This document shows positions 1 through 8,428 of a DNA stretch of 37,983 nucleotides, piece by piece. The translations under genes and the position numbers were made by a program. Every line of letters starts with the position of its first letter. The stretch's first letter is position 1. The stretch covers positions 1 to 37,983 of the forward strand of contig JAJDEF010000025.1 in the NCBI GenBank assembly GCA_029259945.1, in the 5' to 3' direction. The notes under the pieces are model-generated. The model was not told the origin of the DNA. It saw only the letters and a list, made by a program, of their open reading frames with translations, and ran no database searches. This DNA comes from Planctomycetota bacterium (GTDB taxonomy: Bacteria > Planctomycetota > Planctomycetia > Pirellulales > Lacipirellulaceae).

Positions 1-1
1 C

Positions 2-61
2 GTGGCGATGTTCGGACTCGGGATCAGCTGCTCGCTGAGTGTAATGGCGTGGGTGATGTGA
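2..61 (+). CDS. C-terminal end of a possible membrane protein (partial)
   Basis: An open frame runs from the window edge to a TGA at 59-61 and encodes about 19 hydrophobic residues (pattern VAMFGLGISC...MAWVM). This would fit the last membrane helix of a protein that begins outside the window. Nothing identifies the family. The frame is short enough to be chance; the argument for it is its hydrophobic content and that it ends exactly where the low-complexity repeats begin. Confidence 0.3.
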   Translation: MAMFGLGISCSLSVMAWVM

Positions 62-318
62 GATTTAAGATTTAAGATTTGAGCTGTAGCAGGGGGGGGG
101 ATGTGAGAGGGGATGTGAGATTTAAGATTTAAGATTTTAGATGTGTGGGGTGCGCAGCGCGAGCCAGCTCGCTTGCGTTCACTCCTTAACATCTTAAATC
201 TTAAATCAAACATCTAACATTCCCTCTCTCTCCTTAACATCTTAAATCTTAAATCAAACATCTAACATTCCCTCTCTCTCCCTAACATCTTAAATCTAAA
301 ATCAAACATCTAAAATCC
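62..318. repeat. Low-complexity block with three tandem 48-bp units
   Basis: From about 183 a 48-bp unit (starting CCTTAACATCTTAAATC and ending in a CT-rich tail) occurs three times in tandem, the third copy diverged. Positions 62-80 and 116-142 hold GATTTAAGATTT runs, the reverse complement of the AAATCTTAAATC core, so the block is also an imperfect inverted repeat. It fills the gap between the hydrophobic frame at the window edge and the stop codon of the pseudopilin gene. I see no gene in it. Confidence 0.8.
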
Positions 319-322
319 CTCC

Positions 323-1540
323 CTACTCTTGCTCGTCCGCCAAAGTGCCAATCCCAAAATTCCCGACCGTGTCGGCAATGTCCCCAATAAACGGACCCTC
401 GGGGAAAAGTAGTAGGGGGATATAATTGAAGCCCCCATTATCTTTGTCGACGTCCAATTCGCCTTGCGATCCACCTGTCTCATCAGAAAAATCACCCCAG
501 AAGTCATCAATCCCGCAATGTAGGATTTGAAACTTGTCTTGGCTAACATACTCCACAAAATCTAAGGTTGATGCAGTACTGGGAGCGTTGGCACGCATCT
601 GTTTGAGCGGGTAGACGATTCCATCTGAGATGAGGCTAGAATAGAAAAACTCAGTTGTTTCCCAATTATTGACCACTTGCTTTGGAGTCTCCCGCGAGGT
701 GTCGAAATAGACGAAAGGCTCTTCGCTATTTTTGGCTAGGTACTCGTAGAGTTGTATCTGAATAGGAGTACCATCCGTTCGTTGCACAAGCAAAAATCGA
801 CGGTTTCCATTGATAGGGTTAAAAGACATTCGTAAACGCCCGCGATCGAAGTCGTAACGAGGTTTGCGTGTTTCGATCGTGATGACGTTTGTAGGAGTTT
901 CGACGCTATTCGAAACTGGATTTGTATATTCAATTTGAGTTACGACGAGATCAGTACCTGTAATTGGTCGTGAGACATTTTGGCTAAAACCTTGCAGCCA
1001 AAAAACCAGCGCCTCTGCGGGAGAGATCCCTAGATCAGTGGCAGGGAAAATATTGTCGATACTCTCTTGTCGAGATGCAGGGGTCAATGAGAGGTCTTTG
1101 CCTTGGTCTGGAGCTGCACCGAACATGTTGACCTGAAATTCATTGCTTCTCGGGAACGCTTTTTTCACAAAACGAAGAAGGATTTGAGCGCTTGCCTTTT
1201 TTTCATCGTTAGTTAGTCCAAGTGTCGCGTCACCGTTCGGGAACACATTCGGCGGGTAGGCACCAAACTCATTTTTTAGATCGTCCATCGCGTTGCTGAG
1301 TTGTTGGATTTCGAGCGTGATGACAGCTTGGTTGGCTTTGCGCAGTGCGTTCGAGACGCCGACCGTGATGAGGCTCGCCAAGACCGCGATGATGGTGATC
1401 ACGACCAGGAGTTCGGTGAGAGTGAAGGCGCGGGGCGCGGGGCGCGAGGCGCGGGTTACTAGGGTACGGCAGGCGAAAACTCGCGCCTCGCGCCTCGTAA
1501 CTCGTAACTCACACCCCGTCTCATTTTGATTCAAAGTCAT
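323..1540 (-). CDS. Type II secretion/type IV pilus pseudopilin (GspG/GspH-like)
   Basis: Pilin-type subunit expected to be processed by prepilin peptidase and assembled at the inner membrane by the ATPase and platform proteins encoded upstream. With the ATG at 1540 the protein is 405 residues. The signal FTLTELLVV begins at residue 39, with the conserved Glu at mature position 5, followed by a hydrophobic helix to about residue 63 and a helical stretch (LEIQQLSNAMDDLKNEFGAYPP) like the GspG alpha-1 spine. I chose 1540, not the in-frame codon at 1747, because GGAGAAG lies seven bases before it. Two oddities: the leader is 38 residues, very long, and is largely encoded by a GC-rich repeat; and the residue before the cut is Ala, not the usual Gly. 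The body after residue 80 is large for a major pseudopilin, and its fold is not recognised. Confidence 0.85.
   Translation of the reverse strand: MTLNQNETGCELRVTRREARVFACRTLVTRASRPAPRAFTLTELLVVITIIAVLASLITVGVSNALRKANQAVITLEIQQLSNAMDDLKNEFGAYPPNVFPNGDATLGLTNDEKKASAQILLRFVKKAFPRSNEFQVNMFGAAPDQGKDLSLTPASRQESIDNIFPATDLGISPAEALVFWLQGFSQNVSRPITGTDLVVTQIEYTNPVSNSVETPTNVITIETRKPRYDFDRGRLRMSFNPINGNRRFLLVQRTDGTPIQIQLYEYLAKNSEEPFVYFDTSRETPKQVVNNWETTEFFYSSLISDGIVYPLKQMRANAPSTASTLDFVEYVSQDKFQILHCGIDDFWGDFSDETGGSQGELDVDKDNGGFNYIPLLLFPEGPFIGDIADTVGNFGIGTLADEQE
1426..1512. repeat. GC-rich direct-repeat block inside the pseudopilin leader
   Basis: Read on the coding (minus) strand, this stretch contains two GAGTTAC units in a row, then doubled GGCGCGA units, a short spacer, and a series of CGCGCC units. 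It encodes residues about 11-37, the positively charged leader before FTLTE. Its simple-repeat composition is unlike the rest of the gene. It looks like an intergenic-type repeat that was inserted in frame or expanded there. Confidence 0.65.
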
Positions 1541-1727
1541 GATCGATCTTCTCCGTTGGTCTGGGGAGTCTATTAGTGCAAATTCCGTGCGCAATCGTGG
1601 CGGCAGGCTTGTATTTACGGTCTCGGCGTTAAAAAAGGGAAAATAGCCTCTCGAAATAGCCTTGGTCTCGGTTTGAGAGCGATTTTCGCCCCGTTTGAGG
1701 GGTTGGGTCGTCGGTTGGCGGTTGGCG

Positions 1728-1733
1728 ATTGTA
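1728..1733 (-). promoter_or_regulatory. Candidate extended -10 for the pseudopilin gene
   Basis: On the minus strand the sequence reads TGCTACAAT, an extended -10 (TGn plus TACAAT). No good -35 is seen 17 bases further upstream. It would give a leader of about 180 bases before the ATG at 1540. The assignment is weak. Confidence 0.25.
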
Positions 1734-1797
1734 GCACAATCGAACACCCGAACGTTGGTTTATGCCTACACGATCGGCGGTACCGCGATTTGTGTTT

Positions 1798-1926
1798 TAC
1801 CGCAGAGGACGCCGAGAGCGCGGAGGTAAAAGCATCCAAATTATTCGTTTGGCCGTTGGCCAAAAAGGCATGTGTCACTAACCCACTACTCAAATTTCCT
1901 CTGCGCTCTCTGCGACCTCCGCGGTG
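1798..1926. repeat. Inverted pair of ACCGCAGAGGACGC-type repeats
   Basis: The plus strand at 1798-1826 reads TTACCGCAGAGGACGCCG followed by AGAGCGCGGAGG. Positions 1896-1926 carry the same element in reverse complement. The two copies, about 70 bases apart, could fold into a long stem. They fill most of the 395-base gap between the platform gene's stop and the pseudopilin gene. More copies lie at 11260, 22987, 26610 and 32185. Confidence 0.75.
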
Positions 1927-1935
1927 AATGGCTGT

Positions 1936-3264
1936 TTAACCCGACAGGCCGTTGATGAGTTCGACGAGCGGGACGAATAGGGCGATGACGATAAAGCCGA
2001 CCGCACCACCGAGGAAGAGGATGAGCAGCGGTTCCATCAGTTTGGTGAGTCCATCGGTCAGGACGGCGACTTCTTCGTCGTAGGTGTCGGCGACTTTGTA
2101 GAGCATGGTGTCGAGCTCGCCGGTTTCTTCGCCGACGTCGACCATGTTGACCACGATATCGTCGACAACCCGTTGGCGGTATTTGAGCATGTAGATTAGC
2201 AGCCCGATTGGCCCGCCGATGAAGGCGAACCAGAAGAACGCCGCCACCGGATGAAACGAGAGCTGCGAGTATTCTTTCATCGGTTGGGCGAGTGCGTCGC
2301 CCTCGCGGATGCGTTCGCCGATGCGTAGATAAAGTTTTTCGAAGACGGCATTGCCACAGGTTTCACGGGTAATGGTGAGCGACTCGAGAATAGGCACGCC
2401 GCTAGAGATGAGCGTCCCGAGAGTTCGAGAAGTACGGGCCATGATATTTTTTTCGACCAAGTTGCCAAAGATGGGCACCTTGATGGTGAATTGATCCCAG
2501 CCCATGCGTCCCGCTTTGAACTTGCGGATGAGTTTGATGGTGAGCCAAATGGTGATCGGTACGCCGGGGATGAGATACCAATAATTGACACACCAGGTGG
2601 AGAAGGCGATGAGATAGATGGTCATGGCCGGCAAGTCGAGATCGAAGTCCTCGAAAATTCCGACAAACGAGGGGACGATGCTGATCATGATAAACGTGAG
2701 AATGCCGACGGCGACCGAGATGACCACGCACGGGTAGATCATCGCGCCTTTGACTTTTCGTTTGAGCGATTCGGCCCGTTCTTTGAAGTCGGCAAGGCGC
2801 TGCAGGATAAGCTCGAGGGCACCACCTGCTTCGCCCGCTTTGATCATGTTGACGTAAAGCCGGTCGAAGGCTTTGGGGCACTTGGCCATACCTTCAGAGA
2901 GGGTGTCGCCACTTTCGATCGCTTCGCAGGTGTCTTCGACCGAGTATTTGAGTCGCCCCGGCTTGGCCTGTTCGCCCAGGATTCGCAGGCTGCGAAGGAT
3001 GGGCAGGCCGGCATCTTGAAGGATCGAAAGTTGACGTGTGAACGCGGTAAGTTCCTTTGAGCCAACGCCACCGAAAACAAAGCCCCGTTTCTTGCCACCC
3101 GCTGCTGCCTGCGCCTGTTTGCGCGCTTTTTTGACGGAGATTTTCGTGACGAAGTAGCCCATCTGCCGAATGGTTGCTTGGGCGTCTTCTTCGGTGGCGG
3201 CATCGATCACATCTTTGATCTCAGCGCCGGTCGAATCCATCGCTTCAAATTGAAAAGTGGGCAT
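1936..3264 (-). CDS. Type II secretion system F / PilC family inner-membrane platform protein
   Basis: Membrane platform that couples the cytoplasmic assembly ATPase to pilin insertion. It has 442 residues with the usual duplicated T2SSF domain: the first from about 72 (ELTAFTRQLSILQDAGLPIL) with membrane segments near 174-200 and 213-243, the second from about 275 (ARTSRTLGTLISSGVPILES) ending in VDVGEETGELDTML at 375-388 and a C-terminal helix at 411-433. Between the second domain's middle and VGEETG there is an insertion of about 33 residues (337-370) with an extra hydrophobic segment, not present in the textbook family. It is third in a run pilT, ATPase, platform (gap of 40 bases to the ATPase gene). 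No Shine-Dalgarno is visible before the ATG. Confidence 0.93.
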   Translation of the reverse strand: MPTFQFEAMDSTGAEIKDVIDAATEEDAQATIRQMGYFVTKISVKKARKQAQAAAGGKKRGFVFGGVGSKELTAFTRQLSILQDAGLPILRSLRILGEQAKPGRLKYSVEDTCEAIESGDTLSEGMAKCPKAFDRLYVNMIKAGEAGGALELILQRLADFKERAESLKRKVKGAMIYPCVVISVAVGILTFIMISIVPSFVGIFEDFDLDLPAMTIYLIAFSTWCVNYWYLIPGVPITIWLTIKLIRKFKAGRMGWDQFTIKVPIFGNLVEKNIMARTSRTLGTLISSGVPILESLTITRETCGNAVFEKLYLRIGERIREGDALAQPMKEYSQLSFHPVAAFFWFAFIGGPIGLLIYMLKYRQRVVDDIVVNMVDVGEETGELDTMLYKVADTYDEEVAVLTDGLTKLMEPLLILFLGGAVGFIVIALFVPLVELINGLSG

Positions 3265-3304
3265 AGCAGAAAGGAGGGGCTAGGGGGCAGGGTTGGGGAT
3301 ATTT

Positions 3305-5020
3305 TTAGGCATCGACGATGGTTTCGCGGATTACTTCTTCGGGGGTGGTGGTGCCTTCGTAGGCGGCTTCCATGCCGGCGTCGCGCAGGGTCACCATTCC
3401 GTTTTTGCGAGCGATTTCGCGTAGCTCGTCGGTCGAAGCGTTCAGCATGATTTTCTCGCGGAGATCGTTATTCATAATCATTAGCTCGAAGAGCCCGACG
3501 CGACCTTTGTAGCCGGTGCTGTTGCAATTTTCGCATCCACCGCCTCGATAGAACTTCTTTCCTTTGAGGTCTTTCTTGGTCAACTCTAAGTCGTCGAGTA
3601 TCTCGCGCGAGGGGGTGTATTCTTCTCGACACTTCGTGCAAACACGTCGGACTAGGCGTTGGGCAAGAATGGCTTCGACCGTGGCGGTGAGCAGGAACGT
3701 TGGCACGCCCATGTCTTTGAGGCGGGTGATCGTGCTGGGTGCATCGTTGGTGTGCAAGGTGCTAAACACAACGTGACCGGTGAGCGAAGCCTGGATGGCG
3801 ATTTCGGCAGTTTCGAAGTCGCGAATTTCGCCGACCAGAATTTTGTCAGGGTCTTGCCGGAGGATGGCACGTAGACAATTAGCGAAGGTATTGCCAATCG
3901 AAGCATCAATGGGAACCTGAATGATGCCGTCCAGGTCGTATTCCACAGGGTCTTCGGTGGTGATGATCTTGTCTTCGATGATGTTGAGTTCGTTGAGCGC
4001 CGAATAGAGCGTCGTGGTTTTTCCCGACCCAGTCGGCCCGGTGACAAGGACAATGCCGTTGGGCTTGGCAATCACTTCGCGGAAGTTCGCCATCATCTCG
4101 TCGTCCATGCCGACTTTGGCCAAATCGAGAGAGACCACCGAACGATCGAGCACCCGCATGACGACGCTTTCGCCGAACATGGTGGGCAGCACGCTGACGC
4201 GGAGGTCGACCTGGTGACCGCCGACGTTGAGTTCGATACGCCCATCCTGAGGGAGTCGACGCTCCGCAATGTCGAGGTCGGCCATCACCTTGATGCGCGT
4301 GGTGATCGCAAAAGCCAAATGCCGCGGAGGGGGCACCATTTCGTACAAAACGCCATCGGCCTTGATGCGAATGCGAAACTCGTCCTCGAAGGGTTCGAAG
4401 TGCAAATCGCTTGCATGATCTTTAATGGCGAGCAACAGCACCATGTTGAGCAGTTTTCGCACCGGGGCGCTATCGGCGAGCGCTTCGACACTGGTGAGGT
4501 CGACACTACCACTTTCAGCAGCAGCAACTGCAGCTGCTAAGTCGACGTCTGCCTCTAAATCAGAAACAATGCTTTCAACGCTCTCGGTGCTTTCGCCATA
4601 GTATCGATCGAGTGCGGCAATAACCGCCGGTTCGGTCGCGACGACCACAAGAATGCTGAAACCAAGAAAGGTGCGGAGTTCGTCTTGAACGCCCAGGTTT
4701 TGTGGATCGCACATGGCGATGGTGAGTGTATCCCCATCGAACTCGATGGGGATAATGCGATACATTTGCGCCATCGTCTCGGTGACTTTTTCGAGGACTT
4801 CTGGCTTGATCGTGAGATCACCGAGAGCGACCGTGCGCAACGACATTTGCTCGCCGAGTGCTTGAGCAAGCTGGTCGTCGTTGATGAGCCCCAGGTCCAT
4901 AGCGACTTGGCCGAGCATTTGCCCTGGGCGCTCTTTTTGCTCATCGAGCAACATTTCGAGTTGCTCGTCGGAGGCGTATCCGAGGTCAACCAGAATTTGA
5001 CCAATGCGACGTAGGGCCAT
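3305..5020 (-). CDS. PilB/GspE-family assembly ATPase (copy 1)
   Basis: Cytoplasmic ATPase that powers pilus or pseudopilus extension. It has 571 residues. The N-terminal MshEN/GspE_N domain spans about 1-145. The catalytic core has Walker A GPTGSGKT at 328-335, an Asp box around TTEDPVEY (354-361), Walker B ILVGE at 394-398 and the His-box segment STLHTNDAPS near 420-429. A four-cysteine zinc site follows (C461/C464 in CTKC, C496/C499 in CENC), as in GspE and PilB. It sits 63 bases downstream of pilT and 40 upstream of the platform gene, most likely in one transcript. No Shine-Dalgarno is apparent. Whether it serves pili or secretion cannot be told from sequence; the pilT neighbour favours pili. 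Confidence 0.95.
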   Translation of the reverse strand: MALRRIGQILVDLGYASDEQLEMLLDEQKERPGQMLGQVAMDLGLINDDQLAQALGEQMSLRTVALGDLTIKPEVLEKVTETMAQMYRIIPIEFDGDTLTIAMCDPQNLGVQDELRTFLGFSILVVVATEPAVIAALDRYYGESTESVESIVSDLEADVDLAAAVAAAESGSVDLTSVEALADSAPVRKLLNMVLLLAIKDHASDLHFEPFEDEFRIRIKADGVLYEMVPPPRHLAFAITTRIKVMADLDIAERRLPQDGRIELNVGGHQVDLRVSVLPTMFGESVVMRVLDRSVVSLDLAKVGMDDEMMANFREVIAKPNGIVLVTGPTGSGKTTTLYSALNELNIIEDKIITTEDPVEYDLDGIIQVPIDASIGNTFANCLRAILRQDPDKILVGEIRDFETAEIAIQASLTGHVVFSTLHTNDAPSTITRLKDMGVPTFLLTATVEAILAQRLVRRVCTKCREEYTPSREILDDLELTKKDLKGKKFYRGGGCENCNSTGYKGRVGLFELMIMNNDLREKIMLNASTDELREIARKNGMVTLRDAGMEAAYEGTTTPEEVIRETIVDA

Positions 5021-5083
5021 GGTGGTTTGCTATTTCTAAGTGACAGGAGGGGTGAGGAAGGGTGATGGAAAAGTAGGTGGCGG

Positions 5084-6187
5084 TCATTCCTCTGAATCGG
5101 GTAGCTCGTCGAAAGCGCCTCGTTCGGCCGCAGCAATACGTTTTGCTAATTCGTCTGGCATGTTTGCTTTTGCGATCACATCTTCTTTGGTGACAAGCTC
5201 GTTCTTCCAGTGAGAAAACAGGTCGTCGTCGAGTAACTTCATACCATGCTTCGAGCCCGTCTGAATCGAGGAGGTAATGCGGAAGATTTTGTTTTCGCGA
5301 ATTAAGTTGGCGATGCCGGGAGTCACCACCAAGGTTTCGAAGGCAGCGATACGACCACCCCCGATTCGAGGGCAAAGTTGCTGAGCAAGGATGCCAATAA
5401 TGGAGGTGGCCAACTGGGTGCGGATTTGGTCTTGCTGGTTGGTGGGGAAGACGTCGATCACGCGGTTGATGGTGCCTGCCGCACTCGAGGTGTGGAGTGT
5501 GCCAAATACTACGTGACCGGTTTCTGCCGCGGTAATAGCCGCTTCGATGGTTTCGAGGTCACGTAATTCGCCGACGAGGATGATGTCGGGGTCTTGTCGG
5601 AGTGCCCGCCGAATGGCCTCGGCAAAGGAGGTCACATCGGTGCCAACTTCGCGTTGGTTGACGGTCGATTTTTTGTGGTTGTGGTAGAACTCAATGGGGT
5701 CTTCGATCGTGATGATATGGTGGTCAACGGTCTCGTTGATGTAGTCGATCATCGCCGCAAGCGAAGTGGATTTTCCCGAACCGGTAGGACCGGTGACCAA
5801 AATGAGCCCGCGAGGACGCATGATGAGGTCTTTAAAAATGGGTGGGATAGCGAGTTGCTCCATCGACAATAGATCGACGGGGATTTGCCGAAGGACGATC
5901 GCGACATTGCCACGTTGGCGAAAGACCGAGACGCGAAAGCGGGCCTGATCGCCAAAGGCGAATCCGAAGTCGGTGCTACCCGTCTCTTGGAATTCCTGCT
6001 GGCAACGGTCGGGTGTGATGCTTTTCATCAAGCCCATCGTGTCGGCAGCCTCAAGGACTTTGGTCTTGAGTTTTTGCATCCGACCGTGGAGTCGCAATAC
6101 CGGGGGCTGCCCGACGGTGATATGCAAATCGCTCGCGCCCTGCTTCACCTGAGCAGAGAGCAATTTATCGATAAGAATGGTACCCAT
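5084..6187 (-). CDS. pilT: Type IV pilus retraction ATPase PilT
   Basis: ATPase for pilus retraction, 367 residues, the normal PilT length. It lacks the MshEN domain and the zinc cysteines of the PilB type. It has Walker A GPTGSGKS at 133-140, ITIEDPIEF at 159-167, Walker B ILVGE at 203-207, and the C-terminal signature GIANLIRE at 291-298, a variant of the PilT motif AIRNLIRE needed for retraction. The start at 6187 has GGAAGAGG five bases before it. It is the first gene of the minus-strand pilus operon. A PilT protein indicates a dynamic pilus and not only a secretion pseudopilus. Confidence 0.96.
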   Translation of the reverse strand: MGTILIDKLLSAQVKQGASDLHITVGQPPVLRLHGRMQKLKTKVLEAADTMGLMKSITPDRCQQEFQETGSTDFGFAFGDQARFRVSVFRQRGNVAIVLRQIPVDLLSMEQLAIPPIFKDLIMRPRGLILVTGPTGSGKSTSLAAMIDYINETVDHHIITIEDPIEFYHNHKKSTVNQREVGTDVTSFAEAIRRALRQDPDIILVGELRDLETIEAAITAAETGHVVFGTLHTSSAAGTINRVIDVFPTNQQDQIRTQLATSIIGILAQQLCPRIGGGRIAAFETLVVTPGIANLIRENKIFRITSSIQTGSKHGMKLLDDDLFSHWKNELVTKEDVIAKANMPDELAKRIAAAERGAFDELPDSEE

Positions 6188-6517
6188 GTTTGCCTCTTCC
6201 TTCTCCTATCCCGCAGCAACACGCCGTAGTTCCGGACGACGCGCGTGGGACTAGCCCAAGACAACGGCTAGAGCCACATAGCAGACCGTCAGATCAAGGA
6301 GGTTGATCCGAAGTTTGCCACCGACAGTTGGTAACCGATTGTGGGCCGTTCCCGTAGGTGAAATTATTCCCGATAGTTAGTCTAAACTCAAGCATTCCAA
6401 CGAGATAATCACCCAGCGAGTCGATTTCGACAGGCCAGATCGAGCGCGTTGGGCCTACCCCCCCATTCTAATCAAAACATTTGAAAAGGTAGCGGAGACT
6501 CTGGGGCAGAAGGCAGA
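6188..6517. other. Intergenic leader and promoter region of the pilT operon
   Basis: This 330-base gap separates pilT from the second ATPase gene. It holds a candidate promoter at 6363-6391 and, at 6248-6271, a small dyad (GACTAGCCC... ACGGCTAG) that resembles the CCGGGGCTAGC repeats seen at 13124 and 32242. I see no gene in it. Confidence 0.5.
6363..6391 (-). promoter_or_regulatory. Candidate sigma70 promoter for the pilT operon
   Basis: On the minus strand: TTGAGT, 17 bases, AATAAT. The -10 matches five of six consensus positions and the -35 four. Transcription would begin near 6357, leaving a leader of about 170 bases. It is the best match in the gap. Confidence 0.4.
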
Positions 6518-8218
6518 TTACTCAGAAATCTTGGAAACGCGGAAAACCTCGTCTAACGTGGTAATTCCTTTGAGGACTTTGAGGATGCCGTCGTCGTAAA
6601 GCGTTGTCATGCCATTCTTTATGGCAGCTTCGCGGAGATCCTGAGTCGAGGCGCCGGCGAAGGCAAGTTCACGGACTTTGGAATTCATCGTCATGAGCTC
6701 GAAAATACCAAGACGTCCTCGATAGCCGCTATTTCCGCAATGCGAGCAACCTGCGCCCTTCATAAAAGTGGCGCTGGCCACTTGCTCAGGGGTAATACGG
6801 GCGGTCTGGATCTGGGCATCACTCGGAGTGAAGGGCTGTTTGCATTTGGTACAGATCACTCGGACAAGACGCTGGGCTAGGATACCGATGACACTGCCTG
6901 CAACCAAGTAAGCGGGGACGCCCATGTCGACCATACGGGTCACCGCGCCGGGGGCATCGTTCGTGTGTAAAGTGCTGAAGACCAAGTGACCGGTAAGCGA
7001 AGCTTGGATACCCATCGAAGCCGTTTCGTGGTCGCGCATTTCGCCCACGAGGATAATGTTAGGCGCCTGACGAAGCATTGCCTTGATGATTTTTGAAAAG
7101 TCGAGGCCGATGCTATGGCGAACTTCTACTTGATTGATGCCCGGCAGGTAGTATTCGACGGGGTCTTCTGCGGTAATCACTTTTCGGTCAGGGCGGTTCA
7201 GCTCGTTGAGGGCAGCATAGAGTGTGGTCGTCTTGCCCGAGCCGGTCGGGCCGGTGACGAGTAAAATGCCATTGGGACGCCGAATGAGATTTCGGAAGGT
7301 TTTGAAATCCGCGTCCGAAAGCCCAAGCTGGCGGACACCGACTTTGATGTTGTCTTTATCTAATAGCCGCATGACGCACGATTGGCCGTGGTTGGTGGGC
7401 AGCATATTGACGCGTAGGTCAAGCTCTTTGCCGCCAGCGGTGATTTTGATTCGACCGTCCTGAGTACGACGTCGCTCGGCGATGTCCATTTTTGCTAGAA
7501 TCTTGATACGCGAGAGCAATGCCCCCAAGAGACGACGTGGCGGGCTATCACGCTCGATCAGGACACCGTCGACGCGGTATCGGATGCGTATGCGATCTTC
7601 GAAAGGCTCGACGTGGATGTCTGAAGCCCGTAACTGGACGGCTTCGGTAATCATCAGCTGGATCAGCCGGACGATGGGGGCGCTGGATTCGTCGACCACA
7701 TTGTCATCGTCGGCACCGTCATCGTCTTCAGTTTCGGTAAAGTCGATGGCCGTGTCGGTGAATTCCTGAAGCATCGAGTCGGCACTCTCACCCTCGGTTT
7801 GGCCGTAATTGCGATTAATCGCTTCAAGGATCTTCTCTTTAGTCGAGATGCAGACTTCGATATCGCGGTTGAGAATGAATTTGAGTTTGTCGAAGGTTTC
7901 AAAATCGTTGGGGTCGCTAACCACCACTTTGAGTCGACCATCTTCTTCGGCGAATGGAATGACGGCATTTTCGCGGGCGACCGACTCAGGCACCAATTCA
8001 ACGACCGCCGGCGGGATGGGGACGTTATCAAGGTCGTAATATTCGTAGCCATGCAGTTTTGCCATGGCCCGCCACACCTGCTCAGCCGAGGCATATTCGA
8101 GCTGAACAATGGTGTCCTGCAGCTTGAATTTGCGCGAGGTGGCGACGGTTTCGGCTTCCTGAAGTTGTTCAGGACCGAGGACACCCGATTTGATGAGGTA
8201 ATTACCAAGGTTGGCCAT
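6518..8218 (-). CDS. PilB/GspE-family assembly ATPase (copy 2)
   Basis: A second full-length assembly ATPase, 566 residues. It has an N-terminal MshEN-like domain (1-140), an acidic linker at 160-176 (TETEDDDGADDDN), Walker A GPTGSGKT at 323-330, EDPVEY near 351-356, Walker B IILVGE at 388-393, and zinc cysteines C456/C459 and C491/C494. It is clearly a paralogue of the enzyme at 3305-5020 but not a recent copy: the N-terminal regions differ greatly. It lies 330 bases upstream of pilT in the same direction and probably has its own promoter. One of the two may be the PilB of the pilus and the other may work with a different set of pseudopilins; the sequence does not decide which. Confidence 0.95.
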   Translation of the reverse strand: MANLGNYLIKSGVLGPEQLQEAETVATSRKFKLQDTIVQLEYASAEQVWRAMAKLHGYEYYDLDNVPIPPAVVELVPESVARENAVIPFAEEDGRLKVVVSDPNDFETFDKLKFILNRDIEVCISTKEKILEAINRNYGQTEGESADSMLQEFTDTAIDFTETEDDDGADDDNVVDESSAPIVRLIQLMITEAVQLRASDIHVEPFEDRIRIRYRVDGVLIERDSPPRRLLGALLSRIKILAKMDIAERRRTQDGRIKITAGGKELDLRVNMLPTNHGQSCVMRLLDKDNIKVGVRQLGLSDADFKTFRNLIRRPNGILLVTGPTGSGKTTTLYAALNELNRPDRKVITAEDPVEYYLPGINQVEVRHSIGLDFSKIIKAMLRQAPNIILVGEMRDHETASMGIQASLTGHLVFSTLHTNDAPGAVTRMVDMGVPAYLVAGSVIGILAQRLVRVICTKCKQPFTPSDAQIQTARITPEQVASATFMKGAGCSHCGNSGYRGRLGIFELMTMNSKVRELAFAGASTQDLREAAIKNGMTTLYDDGILKVLKGITTLDEVFRVSKISE

Positions 8219-8308
8219 AGGGGCTACTTCTCTGTTCGCGATAGGTCTCTAGAAGGCGTGGGGCCAACAGCTTCTGGCTGCGTGGCATCTCCACGTTGCT
8301 ACATAGCT

Positions 8309-8337
8309 AGGCTAATGAGACCTGGGGCAACTGTCAA
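8309..8337 (-). promoter_or_regulatory. Candidate promoter for the second PilB/GspE gene
   Basis: On the minus strand a perfect -35 TTGACA is followed after 17 bases by TAGCCT, a poor -10. It would leave a leader of about 85 bases before the ATG at 8218. The -35 is convincing; the -10 is not. Confidence 0.3.
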
Positions 8338-8428
8338 CGAATTGAGAAACGGCATGAGGCCGATTGAGACGTGAAATAACCTGTTTTTTAGGCACTCTGA
8401 GGCAGGTCATGCTCGCTGGGACAGCGGC

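Noticed and set aside
183..320. A CRISPR-like array from the regular 48-bp spacing
   Set aside because: The whole unit is repeated, with no unique spacers, and no cas gene is near; it is a simple tandem repeat.
1541..1747. A longer pseudopilin start at 1747 adding 69 residues
   Set aside because: The added part has no family likeness, lies in a repeat-flanked region, and the ATG at 1540 has a good ribosome site.
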